From positions 1 to 64,000 of the forward strand of contig CAWDUJ010000004.1 in assembly GCA_963805455.1 (NCBI GenBank): 64,000 bases of DNA. The letters run 5' to 3'. Source of the stretch: VRUE01 sp963805455. Its GTDB lineage: Bacteria; Actinomycetota; Thermoleophilia; Solirubrobacterales; 70-9. A program made the translations under genes and the position numbers. Each line of letters opens with the position of its first letter. Within the stretch, counting starts at the first letter, position 1. The notes under the pieces are model-generated. The model had not been told where the DNA came from. It worked only from the letters and a program-made list of their open reading frames with translations, and searched no databases. Below, one piece after another: positions 45,944 through 54,767 of the stretch.

Positions 45944-48838
45944 TTACTTCCGCTTCTTCTTCTTCTTCTTGCCGCAAGGCGTCTTCACCCGCAGCTTCTT
46001 GTTGCCCGCCTTCTTGCCGTTCTGGGCAAAGAGCCTGACGACCGCCTTGAGCTTCTTCGGCTTCGCCTTCTTCCCCTTCTTCTTCTTCGGGCAGAGATTG
46101 AGGCTGTTGGTCAGGATCCCGCGCTTGCCGCCTCTGACGGTGAGTTCGAATTTCGAGACCGGCACGTCCGGGATCGCGTTGAACGAGTTCCGGATCCGGC
46201 CCTTGGCGGTGTCGATCTTGCCGGCGACGTCGATGTCGATCTGGCCGTGCAGGGAGGCGACGAGGTCGGGCAGGAGGTTGTTGGAGGAGCGCAGCCGGAC
46301 CGGGCCTTCGAGCGGTTTGTCGAGCAGCGGGGTGAAGGCGCGGGCGAAGCCGTAGCTGGAGTTGTCCGGGCAGGCGTTCGCCGCGAACTGGGTCCGCGTG
46401 CAGACTTTCGCGATGTTGCTCTGATCGAGGATCAGGCCCTTCGGCAGGGTGACGACGGCGCGACTGAGGTTGGCGTCGCCTTCGCGGGCGCTGAGGACCG
46501 CCTTCAGCTTCGGGTTCTTGGCCCGTCGGGTCGCGCCGAACGTCCTCAGCGAGAGCTTCGGCTTGAAATCGAGGCCCTCGCACCCGTTGAGCTGGAAGGG
46601 GACCGAGGCCGGGAAGGCGGTGAACCCAGCCGCGTCGGCCGGGTTTGCGCCGCCGCCGCGGAGGGTCGCGCCGACGGCCATCGGTGAGCAGTTGGTGCCG
46701 TTGAGGGAGAAGTCCCTGCGGTCGAGGTCGACGTCGACCGAGCTGATGTCGAGCAGGGCGCCCCCGAACACGTCCGGTATCGGGTCCGAGACGGCGTGGA
46801 CCTGGGCCGTTTCGCGGTCGACCAACAGCGCCACCCGGAGAACGACCGAACCGAGGTCGAACGGCCCGGCCGTCGCCGGTGTGATGACCGCCAGGGAGAG
46901 CGGGGCCCCACCGTAGGGGCCGGCCAGGAACACCTTGCCGGCGATCTGCAGCGGCTCGCCGCTGCCGGTATGGACCGTCGCGGTGCCGACGAAGCTCGAG
47001 TTGGGACAGCTTGAGACCGCCGCCTCGTTGCGGCCGCTGCTGACGGCGGCGGCGGCGAGAGCCGACCCCGGGCAGTACCTGAGGTTGGCCAGCTTTGCGG
47101 TCTCGCCCGGCGGCAGGTCGACGGTCGCGCCTTTCAGCTCCTGCTCGCCCGGGGCGCGGGTGAGGTGGACCCGGAACGGGCTGAAGGCCCCGCCCTTGGG
47201 ATTGTTGGTCGCGGCTTTGAAGCCCGGGGCGAAGGGGCGTGCCGCCATCGACCCGGCACAGGCGCCGCCGCCCGGAGCGGAGGCGAGTTTGAAGTCGCTG
47301 CTCGGGGTCGCGGGCGCGTTCCCCGTCCACGGCGTCAGCGAGGTGGTCGTCGAGTGCGGGCCACAGGTCGCGGGGCTCGTCAACGGCGCCCGCGGCCCGT
47401 CGTCGAAATGGAGCTTGAACGAGGTGAAGGGGACCTGCGGCAGTCCCGGCAGCGCCGCGCCGCCGAGCTTCGCGTCGTCGAACACCGTGGTCAGCCGGCC
47501 CGTCTGGGGGTCGGCTTTGACGTTCCCGATCAGCCGGGCGGAGATCCCGTAGCGGTCCGACCCGGCGACGACGAAGAGACGGTAGAGGTCGCCCGAGGCG
47601 GGGTCGGTGCTCTTCGGCTGGCCGACGTAGACGTCGCCGGTCAGCGACCCCTCGGGCAGCGGCGGGGTCTCGATCGCGACCGTTCCGACTTTCGAGTCGG
47701 GCGGACAGGCGACCGGGTTCTTCGTCCCCTTGCCGAACTGCTCGTCGGTGCAGGCGACCAGGCCATTTCCGGCCGAGGGGTTGATCCCCATCCCGGGGGG
47801 AAGGGTGACCTCTGCGCGCCTGGTGTTGGCGGTCTCACGCGACGCTCCACCGGGGTTGTGGGGGAATTTGACGTCGGTCACCGCGCCCGAGGGCGAGTCG
47901 GTGGCCTGCTGGCCGGGGTCGACTTCGATGCTCGCTTCGTAGGGAACGTTCGCGCAGTCGGTCGGCATTTCGCCTTCGGGCAGCGGCGATTCGAACGGTG
48001 GCTCGGCGCTTGCAGGGAACACGTAGCCCGACTCCGACTCTTCCGCGGCCGAAGCGGCGAGCAGGAAGGTCGAGTAGATCCCCTCGAAGCCGGCCTGTTC
48101 GGGGTCGAGACAGGTCGAGGGGGTGGTGATGAAGGTGCCTTCGCCGGCGCGACCGTTGAAGGCCAGCCGGTTGGTGAGGATTTCACCGGCGGGAGAGGTC
48201 GGCACGTCGATCGTGAACCCCTCGTGGTAGTCGCCGTCCCAGGCGACGTCGGCGCGGAGGTAGACGTTGTTGCCGGCGAGGGTGAGGCCGAAGAGGGCCG
48301 GTTCCCCGTCAGCAGGGACCAGGTTGTAGACGGGCACTTCGGTGAGCGGCGCCGCCGGCGGCAGCACCACACCGAGGAGGGAGAGCGTCACCGCGCTCAT
48401 CCCCACCTGAGAGAGCGGAGCGCTCGTGGCGCAGTTGCCGGGATTGGAGACGTCTTCGCACTGGGGTGTCGACTGCGGGTCGACCGTCAGGCCGACCGGG
48501 AGATCGACCCGGACTTTGCTGAGGACGCCGACCGGGAATTTCGTCCCGGGGACGATTCCTTCGGTGTATTTGACCGTGAACTGGGTGAAGCCGACCTGCG
48601 GGTGTGCGGCGGCTTCCGTGAAGAACTCACCGGGCGTGTCGACGGTGCATTGGGGAACGTCGGTATTGCAGGTGCCAGCCTGCCAGCCGTCGGCGGGCGT
48701 GTGGGGATTGTTTTGGGGGGCGATGATGTCGCCGGTCGCCGCCAGTGCGGAGGAGGACGGAAGCAGGGCGATCGCTACCATCGCCAGCAAGCCGGCAACG
48801 CTCCACCCCGTCCATCTGGTTTCCCTGCCTACAGACAT
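45944..48838 (-). CDS. Large secreted repeat protein with lysine-rich tail
   Basis: A 964-residue exported protein of unknown function. A signal peptide (WSVAGLLAMVAIALLPSSSA, cleavage near ALAATG) is followed by a long beta-rich, disulfide-poor region. Three copies of a unit are visible at about 378-493, 611-717 and 823-916, each opening CPxxSxxG and the first and third closing with a VPxSxFxL/GG-R pattern and a Cys. The C-terminus is strongly basic (LCPKKKKGKKAKPKKLK, then CGKKKKKKRK), a plausible cell-wall anchor through electrostatic binding. Start ATG 48838 has GGGAGGACAGG before it. A divergent HTH gene lies 54 bp away and probably regulates it. Confidence 0.72.
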   Translation of the reverse strand: MSVGRETRWTGWSVAGLLAMVAIALLPSSSALAATGDIIAPQNNPHTPADGWQAGTCNTDVPQCTVDTPGEFFTEAAAHPQVGFTQFTVKYTEGIVPGTKFPVGVLSKVRVDLPVGLTVDPQSTPQCEDVSNPGNCATSAPLSQVGMSAVTLSLLGVVLPPAAPLTEVPVYNLVPADGEPALFGLTLAGNNVYLRADVAWDGDYHEGFTIDVPTSPAGEILTNRLAFNGRAGEGTFITTPSTCLDPEQAGFEGIYSTFLLAASAAEESESGYVFPASAEPPFESPLPEGEMPTDCANVPYEASIEVDPGQQATDSPSGAVTDVKFPHNPGGASRETANTRRAEVTLPPGMGINPSAGNGLVACTDEQFGKGTKNPVACPPDSKVGTVAIETPPLPEGSLTGDVYVGQPKSTDPASGDLYRLFVVAGSDRYGISARLIGNVKADPQTGRLTTVFDDAKLGGAALPGLPQVPFTSFKLHFDDGPRAPLTSPATCGPHSTTTSLTPWTGNAPATPSSDFKLASAPGGGACAGSMAARPFAPGFKAATNNPKGGAFSPFRVHLTRAPGEQELKGATVDLPPGETAKLANLRYCPGSALAAAAVSSGRNEAAVSSCPNSSFVGTATVHTGSGEPLQIAGKVFLAGPYGGAPLSLAVITPATAGPFDLGSVVLRVALLVDRETAQVHAVSDPIPDVFGGALLDISSVDVDLDRRDFSLNGTNCSPMAVGATLRGGGANPADAAGFTAFPASVPFQLNGCEGLDFKPKLSLRTFGATRRAKNPKLKAVLSAREGDANLSRAVVTLPKGLILDQSNIAKVCTRTQFAANACPDNSSYGFARAFTPLLDKPLEGPVRLRSSNNLLPDLVASLHGQIDIDVAGKIDTAKGRIRNSFNAIPDVPVSKFELTVRGGKRGILTNSLNLCPKKKKGKKAKPKKLKAVVRLFAQNGKKAGNKKLRVKTPCGKKKKKKRK

Positions 48839-48876
48839 CCTGTCCTCCCGATGATACTTGATTTTTGCGGAATTTA

Positions 48877-48896
48877 TCACTATTTTTAAGTAGTGA
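48877..48896. promoter_or_regulatory. Candidate operator between the secreted repeat protein and its HTH gene
   Basis: TCACTA-N8-TAGTGA inverted repeat. The right arm includes the GTG start codon of the HTH gene, and the left arm is 39 bp from the start of the secreted protein gene. It could serve both promoters. Confidence 0.45.
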
Positions 48897-49198
48897 CTTC
48901 CCAAAACAACAAACTCAATTGGGAGCGCCTTGCTCGGGCGAATACCCATGCGCTCCGTATCTCAATCCTCGAAGTGCTGTCGATCGATGACGGCCGAACC
49001 CTCTCCCCGAAGGATCTCAGCATCGAGCTCCAGGCCCCCCTCAGCACGGTCAATTATCACGTGACCGAGCTGGCCAAGTCCGACCTGCTCGAGCTCACCG
49101 GGGAACGTCAGGTGCGGGGGGCGGTCGAGCACTTCTACCGCCCGGCGATGAACGGCAGGGTGGCGGTCCTCGAGGAGGTGCCGGTCGGGGCCCGATAG
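48893..49198 (+). CDS. ArsR-like winged-helix regulator
   Basis: A 101-residue winged-helix protein (ALRISILEVLSIDDGRTLSP, then SIELQAPLSTVNYHVTELAK, then a wing GERQVRGAVEHFYRP). It resembles the helix-turn-helix part of ArsR-type regulators without metal-binding cysteines. It is divergent from the large secreted protein, whose promoter it probably controls together with its own. GTG start 48893 falls in an inverted repeat, consistent with autorepression. Confidence 0.7.
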   Translation: MTSQNNKLNWERLARANTHALRISILEVLSIDDGRTLSPKDLSIELQAPLSTVNYHVTELAKSDLLELTGERQVRGAVEHFYRPAMNGRVAVLEEVPVGAR

Positions 49199-49240
49199 CG
49201 GGGAACCTCACGGATCCACATGCCCGTACGTTGATTGGGC

Positions 49241-50107
49241 ATGGAGCGAGAGGACCTCGAGTTCCGGTCTCAGGGAGAGCCCTGCGCCGCCTGGCTCTAT
49301 CCGGCCCCCGAGGACCGGAGCTCGCCCGTGGTGGTGATGGCCCACGGGCTGTCGGGAACCCGTCGCGACGGCCTCGGGCCCTTCGCCGAGCGCTTCGCCG
49401 ACGCCGGGATCTCGGCGCTTCTCTTCGATCACCGGGGATTCGGCGACAGCGCCGGAGAGCCCGACCTCTTCTCCCCCGGCCGCCAGCTCGATGACTGGCG
49501 CGCGGCGATCGCCTGCGCCCGCGGGTTGCCGGGCGTCGACTCCGCTCGGATCGCAACCTTCGGTTCTTCGATGGGCGGTGGCAACGCACTCGCCGCGGCG
49601 GCGGACGACCACCGGGTCGTCGCCGCGGTCAGCCAGGTGCCCTTCATCGACCTGTTGACTCAGAGCCATCGCTCCGGACCCGCGGTGACGGCGCGGATGC
49701 TCATCGCCGCGGCCCGCGGCGAGCACCTGCCGGCGGTCGGCTCCCCGCGTGAGGCGGCCTTCATCAACGCGCCGGAGGCGGAGGCGGGCTGGCTACACGT
49801 CGTCGCGACCGGCGAGGACTCCCGCTGGCGCAACCGCGCCTCCTCGCGTTGGCTGCTGGGCCGTCCCTTTCGACCGGTCCGCCACGCCCGCCGGCTCCAT
49901 TGCCCGTGGCTGGTCTGCGTCGGTGAGGCCGACCGGGTCGCGCGTCCAGGCCCGGCGATCCGTGCCGCCCGCGCCGCGCCGCTGGGAGAGCTGCGCCTCT
50001 ATCCCGGCGTCGATCACTTCGACATCTACGACGGGCCGGAGTTCGAGGCGGTCGTCGCCGACGAGGTCGACTTCCTCCGCCGCCGGGTTCTGGAGGTCGC
50101 GCCCTAG
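49241..50107 (+). CDS. Alpha/beta hydrolase
   Basis: A 288-residue alpha/beta-hydrolase: oxyanion-hole HGLSG, nucleophile elbow GSSMGGG, Asp in VGEADRVARP and His in GVDHFDIY. The motif order fits dienelactone hydrolase-like or prolyl oligopeptidase-like esterases. ATG 49241 is chosen over TTG 49235. It ends in a CTAG tetranucleotide shared with the convergent gene. Confidence 0.86.
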   Translation: MEREDLEFRSQGEPCAAWLYPAPEDRSSPVVVMAHGLSGTRRDGLGPFAERFADAGISALLFDHRGFGDSAGEPDLFSPGRQLDDWRAAIACARGLPGVDSARIATFGSSMGGGNALAAAADDHRVVAAVSQVPFIDLLTQSHRSGPAVTARMLIAAARGEHLPAVGSPREAAFINAPEAEAGWLHVVATGEDSRWRNRASSRWLLGRPFRPVRHARRLHCPWLVCVGEADRVARPGPAIRAARAAPLGELRLYPGVDHFDIYDGPEFEAVVADEVDFLRRRVLEVAP

Positions 50108-50538
50108 AAGAGCCTGTAGCGCTGGCGCGAGAGGAGGAAGCCGTGGCCGTTGCGGAGATTGCGACAGCGCACCCCGATTTCTTCGCTGGTGCAACGGAAA
50201 CGGGCCTTGCGGATCGATTCGCCGTAGCGAAGCACCGGGCCGGCGCCGAACGCCGAGTCGCTGACGCAGCCGTTGCTGCCCCGCCCTTTGACGCCGACGA
50301 AGAGAGAGCCGCCATAGTCGAATTCGCAGCTCTTCGGCTTCTTCGGCAGCGGCCAGGAGTGGTGGATGATGTCGCAGCGGGCACCCTGCTCGGTCATGAT
50401 GCAGCCGATGTTCCCGCTCGGGGATTCGAAGCCCTTGAAGGCGGCGGCGTGGGAGACGAAAAGGACGCTCAGAAGCAGCCCCAGAGCGCTCGCAAGCAGA
50501 AGACCGACTCCCCGGGCGCTCGGCAGTGCTCTGGTCAC
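50104..50538 (-). CDS. Secreted cysteine-rich protein (DUF6636-like)
   Basis: A 144-residue exported protein with signal peptide (GVGLLLASALGLLLSVLFVS followed by HAAA). The mature domain begins FKGFESPSGNIGCIMTEQGA and has six cysteines likely to form three disulfides; the FxSPSGNIGC start recalls DUF6636 proteins of actinobacteria. Function unknown. Its TAG stop overlaps the convergent hydrolase stop. Confidence 0.7.
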   Translation of the reverse strand: MTRALPSARGVGLLLASALGLLLSVLFVSHAAAFKGFESPSGNIGCIMTEQGARCDIIHHSWPLPKKPKSCEFDYGGSLFVGVKGRGSNGCVSDSAFGAGPVLRYGESIRKARFRCTSEEIGVRCRNLRNGHGFLLSRQRYRLF

Positions 50539-50578
50539 GGCGGCAGTTTAACTCGCGGGGCGCTGTGCCTCGACGAAA

Positions 50579-50651
50579 AGCGGACGACGGGTCTCGAACC
50601 CGCGACCTCGAGCTTGGGAAGCTCGCGCTCTACCAACTGAGCTACGTCCGC
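50579..50651 (-). tRNA. tRNA-Gly (anticodon CCC)
   Basis: Cloverleaf with acceptor arms GCGGACG and CGTCCGC, D-arm GTAGCTCAGTTGGTAGAGC, anticodon stem CGAGC/GCTCG with loop TTCCCAA (CCC) and T-arm GCGGGTTCGAGACCCGT. The discriminator is U, as expected for glycine tRNA. Confidence 0.95.
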
Positions 50652-50674
50652 GAAGGCGGGATTCTAAGCCGTCC

Positions 50675-51208
50675 ATGACTAACCTCTGGGAGTTGAGCGC
50701 CCGCGCCCTGATTTCCTTCTTCGCCGTCCTGGCCGTCCTCGGCCTGCTCGTATTCGGGCTGGTGAGCAAGGGCGGGGCCAGCATCGCGGTCGGCGATCCG
50801 GTCCCCGACAAGGTGCTGCCGAAGCTCGAGGGCGGCGGGACTGGGTCAATCGCCGATTACAGGGGCCAGTGGGTGCTGGTGAATCTCTGGGCCTCCTGGT
50901 GCGACCCCTGCCGGGCGGAGGCGCCCGATCTCGAGGCGTACTCCCGCGCGCATCCCGACATGACCGTGCTCGGCATCAACGTCCAGGACAACAGCGACGA
51001 CGCCGTCAGGTTCGCCCGCGAGCACGAACTCACCTATCCGCAGCTGCGCTCGGTCGGTAACGAACGCAGCGACGCCTTCGGCTCGACCGGTGTGCCGGAG
51101 AACTTCCTCGTCGATCCCTCCGGCCACCTGGCGCTGATCTGGCGCGGGGTCGTCGACGAGGACTTCCTCGAAGAACGGGTCACGCCGCTGATCGGGGGAT
51201 CGGCGTGA
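50675..51208 (+). CDS. ccmG: TlpA/ResA-type thiol-disulfide protein (CcmG-like)
   Basis: A 177-residue membrane-anchored thioredoxin-fold protein: N-terminal helix ALISFFAVLAVLGLLVFGLV, then the active site NLWASWCDPCRAEAP (Cys76, Cys79) and the cis-Pro loop STGVPENFLVDPSG. It is expected to reduce apocytochrome c CxxCH thiols. It overlaps ccmH by 4 bp, which supports a cytochrome c maturation role and complements ccmE/ccmF some 7 kb away. Confidence 0.87.
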   Translation: MTNLWELSARALISFFAVLAVLGLLVFGLVSKGGASIAVGDPVPDKVLPKLEGGGTGSIADYRGQWVLVNLWASWCDPCRAEAPDLEAYSRAHPDMTVLGINVQDNSDDAVRFAREHELTYPQLRSVGNERSDAFGSTGVPENFLVDPSGHLALIWRGVVDEDFLEERVTPLIGGSA

Positions 51209-51669
51209 GGCTGGCGGTCGCGGCGATCGCGATGGCCCTTCTGGCGGGTGCGGCGCCGGCGCTGGCGGCGACACCGCAGACCGAACTCCCCGACATCGAA
51301 GACGAGGTGATGTGCCCGATCTGCGGCACCCTGCTCGAGCTCGCCCAGTCTCCGCAGGCCGAACGCGAGCGGGCCTACATCTCCGGGCTGATCGCCGAAG
51401 GGAGGACGAAGTCCGAAATCAAGGACGAACTCGTCGCCCAATACGGGGACAGGGTCCTGGCCCTCCCGGGAGACAGCGGATTCGACCTCTCGGCCTACCT
51501 GGTGCCGGCGATCGCCTTCGTCGCCGCGGCGGTCGCCCTCACGATCAGCGTCTGGCGCTGGCGGGGAAGGTCCCGGCCGCCCGGTGGCAACGGCGAGGGC
51601 CCCCCAGACGCCCCGACCGACGAGGAGAGCGAGCGGCTCGATGCCGACCTCGCGCGCTATGACCTCTAG
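51205..51669 (+). CDS. ccmH: Cytochrome c maturation protein CcmH/CycL
   Basis: A 154-residue protein with a signal peptide (LAVAAIAMALLAGAAPALAA), the redox motif DEVMCPICGTLLELAQSP (Cys37, Cys40, matching the RCxxC-type site of CcmH) and the following helices (AEGRTKSEIKDELVAQYGDR). A C-terminal membrane helix (SAYLVPAIAFVAAAVALTIS) anchors it. GTG start overlaps the ccmG-like stop. Its own stop shares a CTAG with the convergent ATPase. Confidence 0.9.
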   Translation: MRLAVAAIAMALLAGAAPALAATPQTELPDIEDEVMCPICGTLLELAQSPQAERERAYISGLIAEGRTKSEIKDELVAQYGDRVLALPGDSGFDLSAYLVPAIAFVAAAVALTISVWRWRGRSRPPGGNGEGPPDAPTDEESERLDADLARYDL

Positions 51670-52287
51670 GGAATCGGCTCGACGACGCCGGTGACGATGT
51701 CCCGCAGGCCGCGGGGAACGCGCGACTTCGCGGAGCAGAAGATGACCCTGTCCGCCCGGGCGGCTGCGGCACGAAGGGAGTCCCCGTCGTCGATCGCCGG
51801 CCCGTCGAGGACGGCGACGTCGTAGGCCGCCGCGAAGTTTCTCGGTCGCGTGGCCGAAGCTCTCGGAGGCGAAGAGGACGGAGCCGAGCGCGGTCGGCGC
51901 GCCGGCGACAATGCAGACCAGCGGCGCCGCGGCGAGCGTCGACCCGGGTCCGGCGAGGATCGACGCCTGGAGGATCTCCGGCGCCTCGGCCTCGTGCGCG
52001 AGGTACTCGCCGAATCCGGGCACGGGGTCGAGCCCCAGCTCGTTCGCCAGCCTGGGAGTGGCGAGATCGCACTCGATCAGCGCGCCCTTGCGGCCGGCGG
52101 CGGCCGCGGCGGCCGCCAGGCCCACCGCCAGTTCGGATCTCCCCTCTTCACCTGTGACCAGCACCACGCCCTGGCCGATCTCCGACCACAACGCCAGCAT
52201 CGCGTCGAGGCTCTCGCGGTCGAGCGACCCCGAGCCGCGCAGGGGTATTCGTCCCAGCACCGGCGGCCTCGGGGCTCGCCCGAGCAT
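51666..52287 (-). pseudogene. CpsD/CapB-like P-loop ATPase, frameshifted
   Basis: A MinD/CpsD-like ATPase whose reading frame breaks near 51838. The N-terminal part MLGRAPRPPVLGRIPLRGSG through FASESFGHATE has a Walker-A-like TGEEGRSELA in which the lysine is replaced, and a CpsD-like switch IECDLATPRLANELGL. With one A removed from GAGAAACTTC it continues NFAAAYDVAVLDGPAIDDGD (Walker B) to VTGVVEPIP. Such proteins are tyrosine-kinase or partition-type regulators of polysaccharide export. The start overlaps the argS stop. Homology on both sides of the break points to a sequencing indel or a recent mutation. Confidence 0.65.
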
Positions 52288-53933
52288 CACATGCGCTCGG
52301 GCGCGGAGATCCCGAGCAGGCCGAGCGAGCCGGCGATCGTCCGCATGGTCAGCAGGCAGAGCGCCAGCCGTGCCTGCTCGACACCCTCCCCCTCGGCGCC
52401 GACCACCTGGCAGTCGCGGTAGAAGGCGTGGAAGTCGGCCGCGACCGCGGTCGAGTAGGTGCAGATCCGGTGCGGGGCGCGGCGGGCCGCCGCCTCGCGG
52501 ACCTCGTCGGGGAACTCGAGGAGGCGCTTGATCAGCACCTTCTCGGCGGGCTCGAGGGCGGCCTCGGGCACGACCTCTGCGGACGCGTCCGGCGCCGCCG
52601 CGCCCTCTGCCTTGCGGAGGATGCTGGCGATCCGGGCGTGGGCGTACTGGACGTAGTAGACCGGGTTGTCGCTGGACTCGCGCCGGGCGAGCTCGACGTC
52701 GAGGTCGACGGTCGTCTCGTGGCTGCGCCAGAGCATGAACCAGCGGGTCGCGTCGACCCCGATCTCGTCGACCAGCTCGTCGAGGGTGACGAACTCGCCG
52801 CTGCGCTTCGACATCTGCGCCCGCTCGCCGCCTTCGACGAGGTGGACGAGGCTCATGATCAGCGGCTCGAGCAGGTCGGGGTCCTCGCCGAGCGCGGCGA
52901 TCACGGCCTTCAGCCGGGGCGCGTAGCCGTGATGGTCGGCGCCGAGGACGTCGATCAGCAGCTCGAACCCGCGCTCGAGCTTGTCCCAGTGGTAGGCGAC
53001 GTCGGCGGCGAGATAGGTCGGTTCGCCGTCGGCCCGGATCAGGACCCGATCCTTGTCGTCGCCGAAATCGGTGCTGCGCATCCAGAGTGCGCCGTTGCTC
53101 CTGTAGCTGTGGCCCTCCTTCTCGAGCTGGGCCAGCGCCGACTCGACCTCACCGCTCGCGTAGAGGTCGCGCTCGGAGAACCAGGTGTCGAAGCGGACGC
53201 CGAACCGGTCGAGCGTCGCCTTGACTTCCTCGAGGGTGAGCTCGACCGCGCGGCGGCCGAGCGCCTCGGCGTCGCCGGGGTCGGCTCCCTCCTCCTTCAG
53301 ACGCGCCGCGAGGGCCTCGATGTGAGGGCCGGTGTAGCCGTCCTCCGGCGGCTCGGCCCCGGTCATCTGGGCGGCCACCGAGGCCGCGAAGCGGGTCACC
53401 TGGCCGCCGCCGTCGTTGACGTAGTACTCGCGCTTGACATCGTGGCCGACCGCCTCGAGCAGGCGCACGAGGGAGTCGCCGTAAGCGGCGTGGCGGCCGC
53501 CGCCGACGTGGAGCGGCCCGGTCGGGTTGGCGGAGACGAACTCGACGAGGATCCGCTGCGGCGAGGAGGTCGGGACCGGCCCGAGGCTCTCGCCGGCCTC
53601 ACCGAGGCGCGCCAGGGCGCGCCGGTACCAGACGTCAGAGAGGAAGAGGTTGACGAACCCGGGGCCCGCGACCTCGACCCGGTCGACGCTCCCGCTCGAG
53701 ACGAGATCGCGCTCGAGCTCGGCGCAGATGCGCGCCGCGACGTCTCGGGGCGCTTCCCCGAGCGAGGCGGCGAGCAGCATCGCCGCGTTGGAGCTGTAGT
53801 CGCCCAACTCGGGCTTCGGCGGGCGGTCGAGAGAGGGCTCCTGACCGGTCGCCTCACCCTCGCGCAGGGCACGCGCTGCCTCGTTCACTGCCGAGCGGAG
53901 CTCTGCGATCGAGTCGGTCACGGTCACCATCAT
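52287..53933 (-). CDS. argS: Arginyl-tRNA synthetase
   Basis: A 548-residue class-I synthetase charging tRNA-Arg. HIGH-like motif SANPTGPLHVGGGRHAAYGD, KMSKS-like QMSKRSGEFVTLDEL, and the C-terminal DALR anticodon domain (RITxxx replaced by VYYVQYAHARIASILRKAEG). The N-terminal Add-1 domain (DSIAELRSAVNEAARALREG) is also typical. It overlaps the CpsD-like gene at its stop and is divergent from a phosphoesterase. Confidence 0.96.
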   Translation of the reverse strand: MMVTVTDSIAELRSAVNEAARALREGEATGQEPSLDRPPKPELGDYSSNAAMLLAASLGEAPRDVAARICAELERDLVSSGSVDRVEVAGPGFVNLFLSDVWYRRALARLGEAGESLGPVPTSSPQRILVEFVSANPTGPLHVGGGRHAAYGDSLVRLLEAVGHDVKREYYVNDGGGQVTRFAASVAAQMTGAEPPEDGYTGPHIEALAARLKEEGADPGDAEALGRRAVELTLEEVKATLDRFGVRFDTWFSERDLYASGEVESALAQLEKEGHSYRSNGALWMRSTDFGDDKDRVLIRADGEPTYLAADVAYHWDKLERGFELLIDVLGADHHGYAPRLKAVIAALGEDPDLLEPLIMSLVHLVEGGERAQMSKRSGEFVTLDELVDEIGVDATRWFMLWRSHETTVDLDVELARRESSDNPVYYVQYAHARIASILRKAEGAAAPDASAEVVPEAALEPAEKVLIKRLLEFPDEVREAAARRAPHRICTYSTAVAADFHAFYRDCQVVGAEGEGVEQARLALCLLTMRTIAGSLGLLGISAPERM

Positions 53934-53974
53934 GATCGTATGAGCCAGAGTAGGCGCCGAGTACGCTGGCCCCC

Positions 53975-54712
53975 GTGCGCGTCGCGGTGATCGCCGACAT
54001 CCATTCCAACCTGGCCGCCCTCGAGGCCTGCCTGGACTCGATCGGGGAGGCGGAGATCGACGAGATCTGGTGTCTCGGCGACATCGTCGGCTACGGCCCC
54101 GAGCCCGACGCCTGCACGGAGCTGGTTCGGGAGCGGTGCTCGCTCTGCCTGGCCGGCAACCACGACCTGGCGGTCCTCGACGCGCTCGACATCGAGTCCT
54201 TCTCGGAGACCGCGGCGACGGCCGTCAAATGGACCCAGGGAGCGGTCGGCACCGAGACGCTGGAGTTCCTGCGCGAGCTGGAGCCATCCGGGCAGAGGGG
54301 TGGGATCGACCTCCACCACGCCTCCCCCCGCGACCCGATCTGGGAGTACGTCCTCACCGGCGAGCAGGCGGATGCCTGTCTCGACGTGCAGGCGGAGCGG
54401 ATCTGCGCGATCGGCCACTCCCACGTCGCCCTCTTCTTCACCCGCCACGACGGGGCCCACGGCCACGTCCGCGGCGCCCAGGCCAGCGACGGGACGCTGC
54501 TCGAGACCGGCGACGGCAGGTGGTTGGTCAACCCGGGCAGCGTCGGCCAGCCGCGGGACGGCGACCCGCGGGCAGCATGGCTTGCGCTCGACACCGAGGC
54601 CGACACAGTGATGTTCCATCGCGTCTGGTACGACATCGAGCGCACCGCGGAGTCGATCGCCGCCGCCGACCTGCCGAAACCGCTCGCCGACCGCCTCTTC
54701 GTCGGCCATTGA
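53975..54712 (+). CDS. Metallophosphoesterase (YfcE/MJ0936-type)
   Basis: A 245-residue calcineurin-like phosphoesterase with metal-ligand motifs AVIADIHSNLAAL (D-x-H), CLGDIVGYGPEPD (GD), LAGNHD, and GHSH in CAIGHSHVALFF. It probably hydrolyses a phosphodiester; substrate unknown. GTG start. It is divergent from argS with 41 bp between. Confidence 0.87.
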   Translation: MRVAVIADIHSNLAALEACLDSIGEAEIDEIWCLGDIVGYGPEPDACTELVRERCSLCLAGNHDLAVLDALDIESFSETAATAVKWTQGAVGTETLEFLRELEPSGQRGGIDLHHASPRDPIWEYVLTGEQADACLDVQAERICAIGHSHVALFFTRHDGAHGHVRGAQASDGTLLETGDGRWLVNPGSVGQPRDGDPRAAWLALDTEADTVMFHRVWYDIERTAESIAAADLPKPLADRLFVGH

Positions 54713-54767
54713 TGGGCAGATGCAGGTGAATTTCGTTCGCAACGCTGTTCTCTAGACTCGCCGGGTG

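Noticed and set aside
47165..48889. Large + strand open frame opposite the secreted repeat protein
   Set aside because: It is composed of Arg, Gly, Val and Asp in a pattern typical of a high-GC antisense shadow; the minus-strand protein has a signal peptide and repeats.
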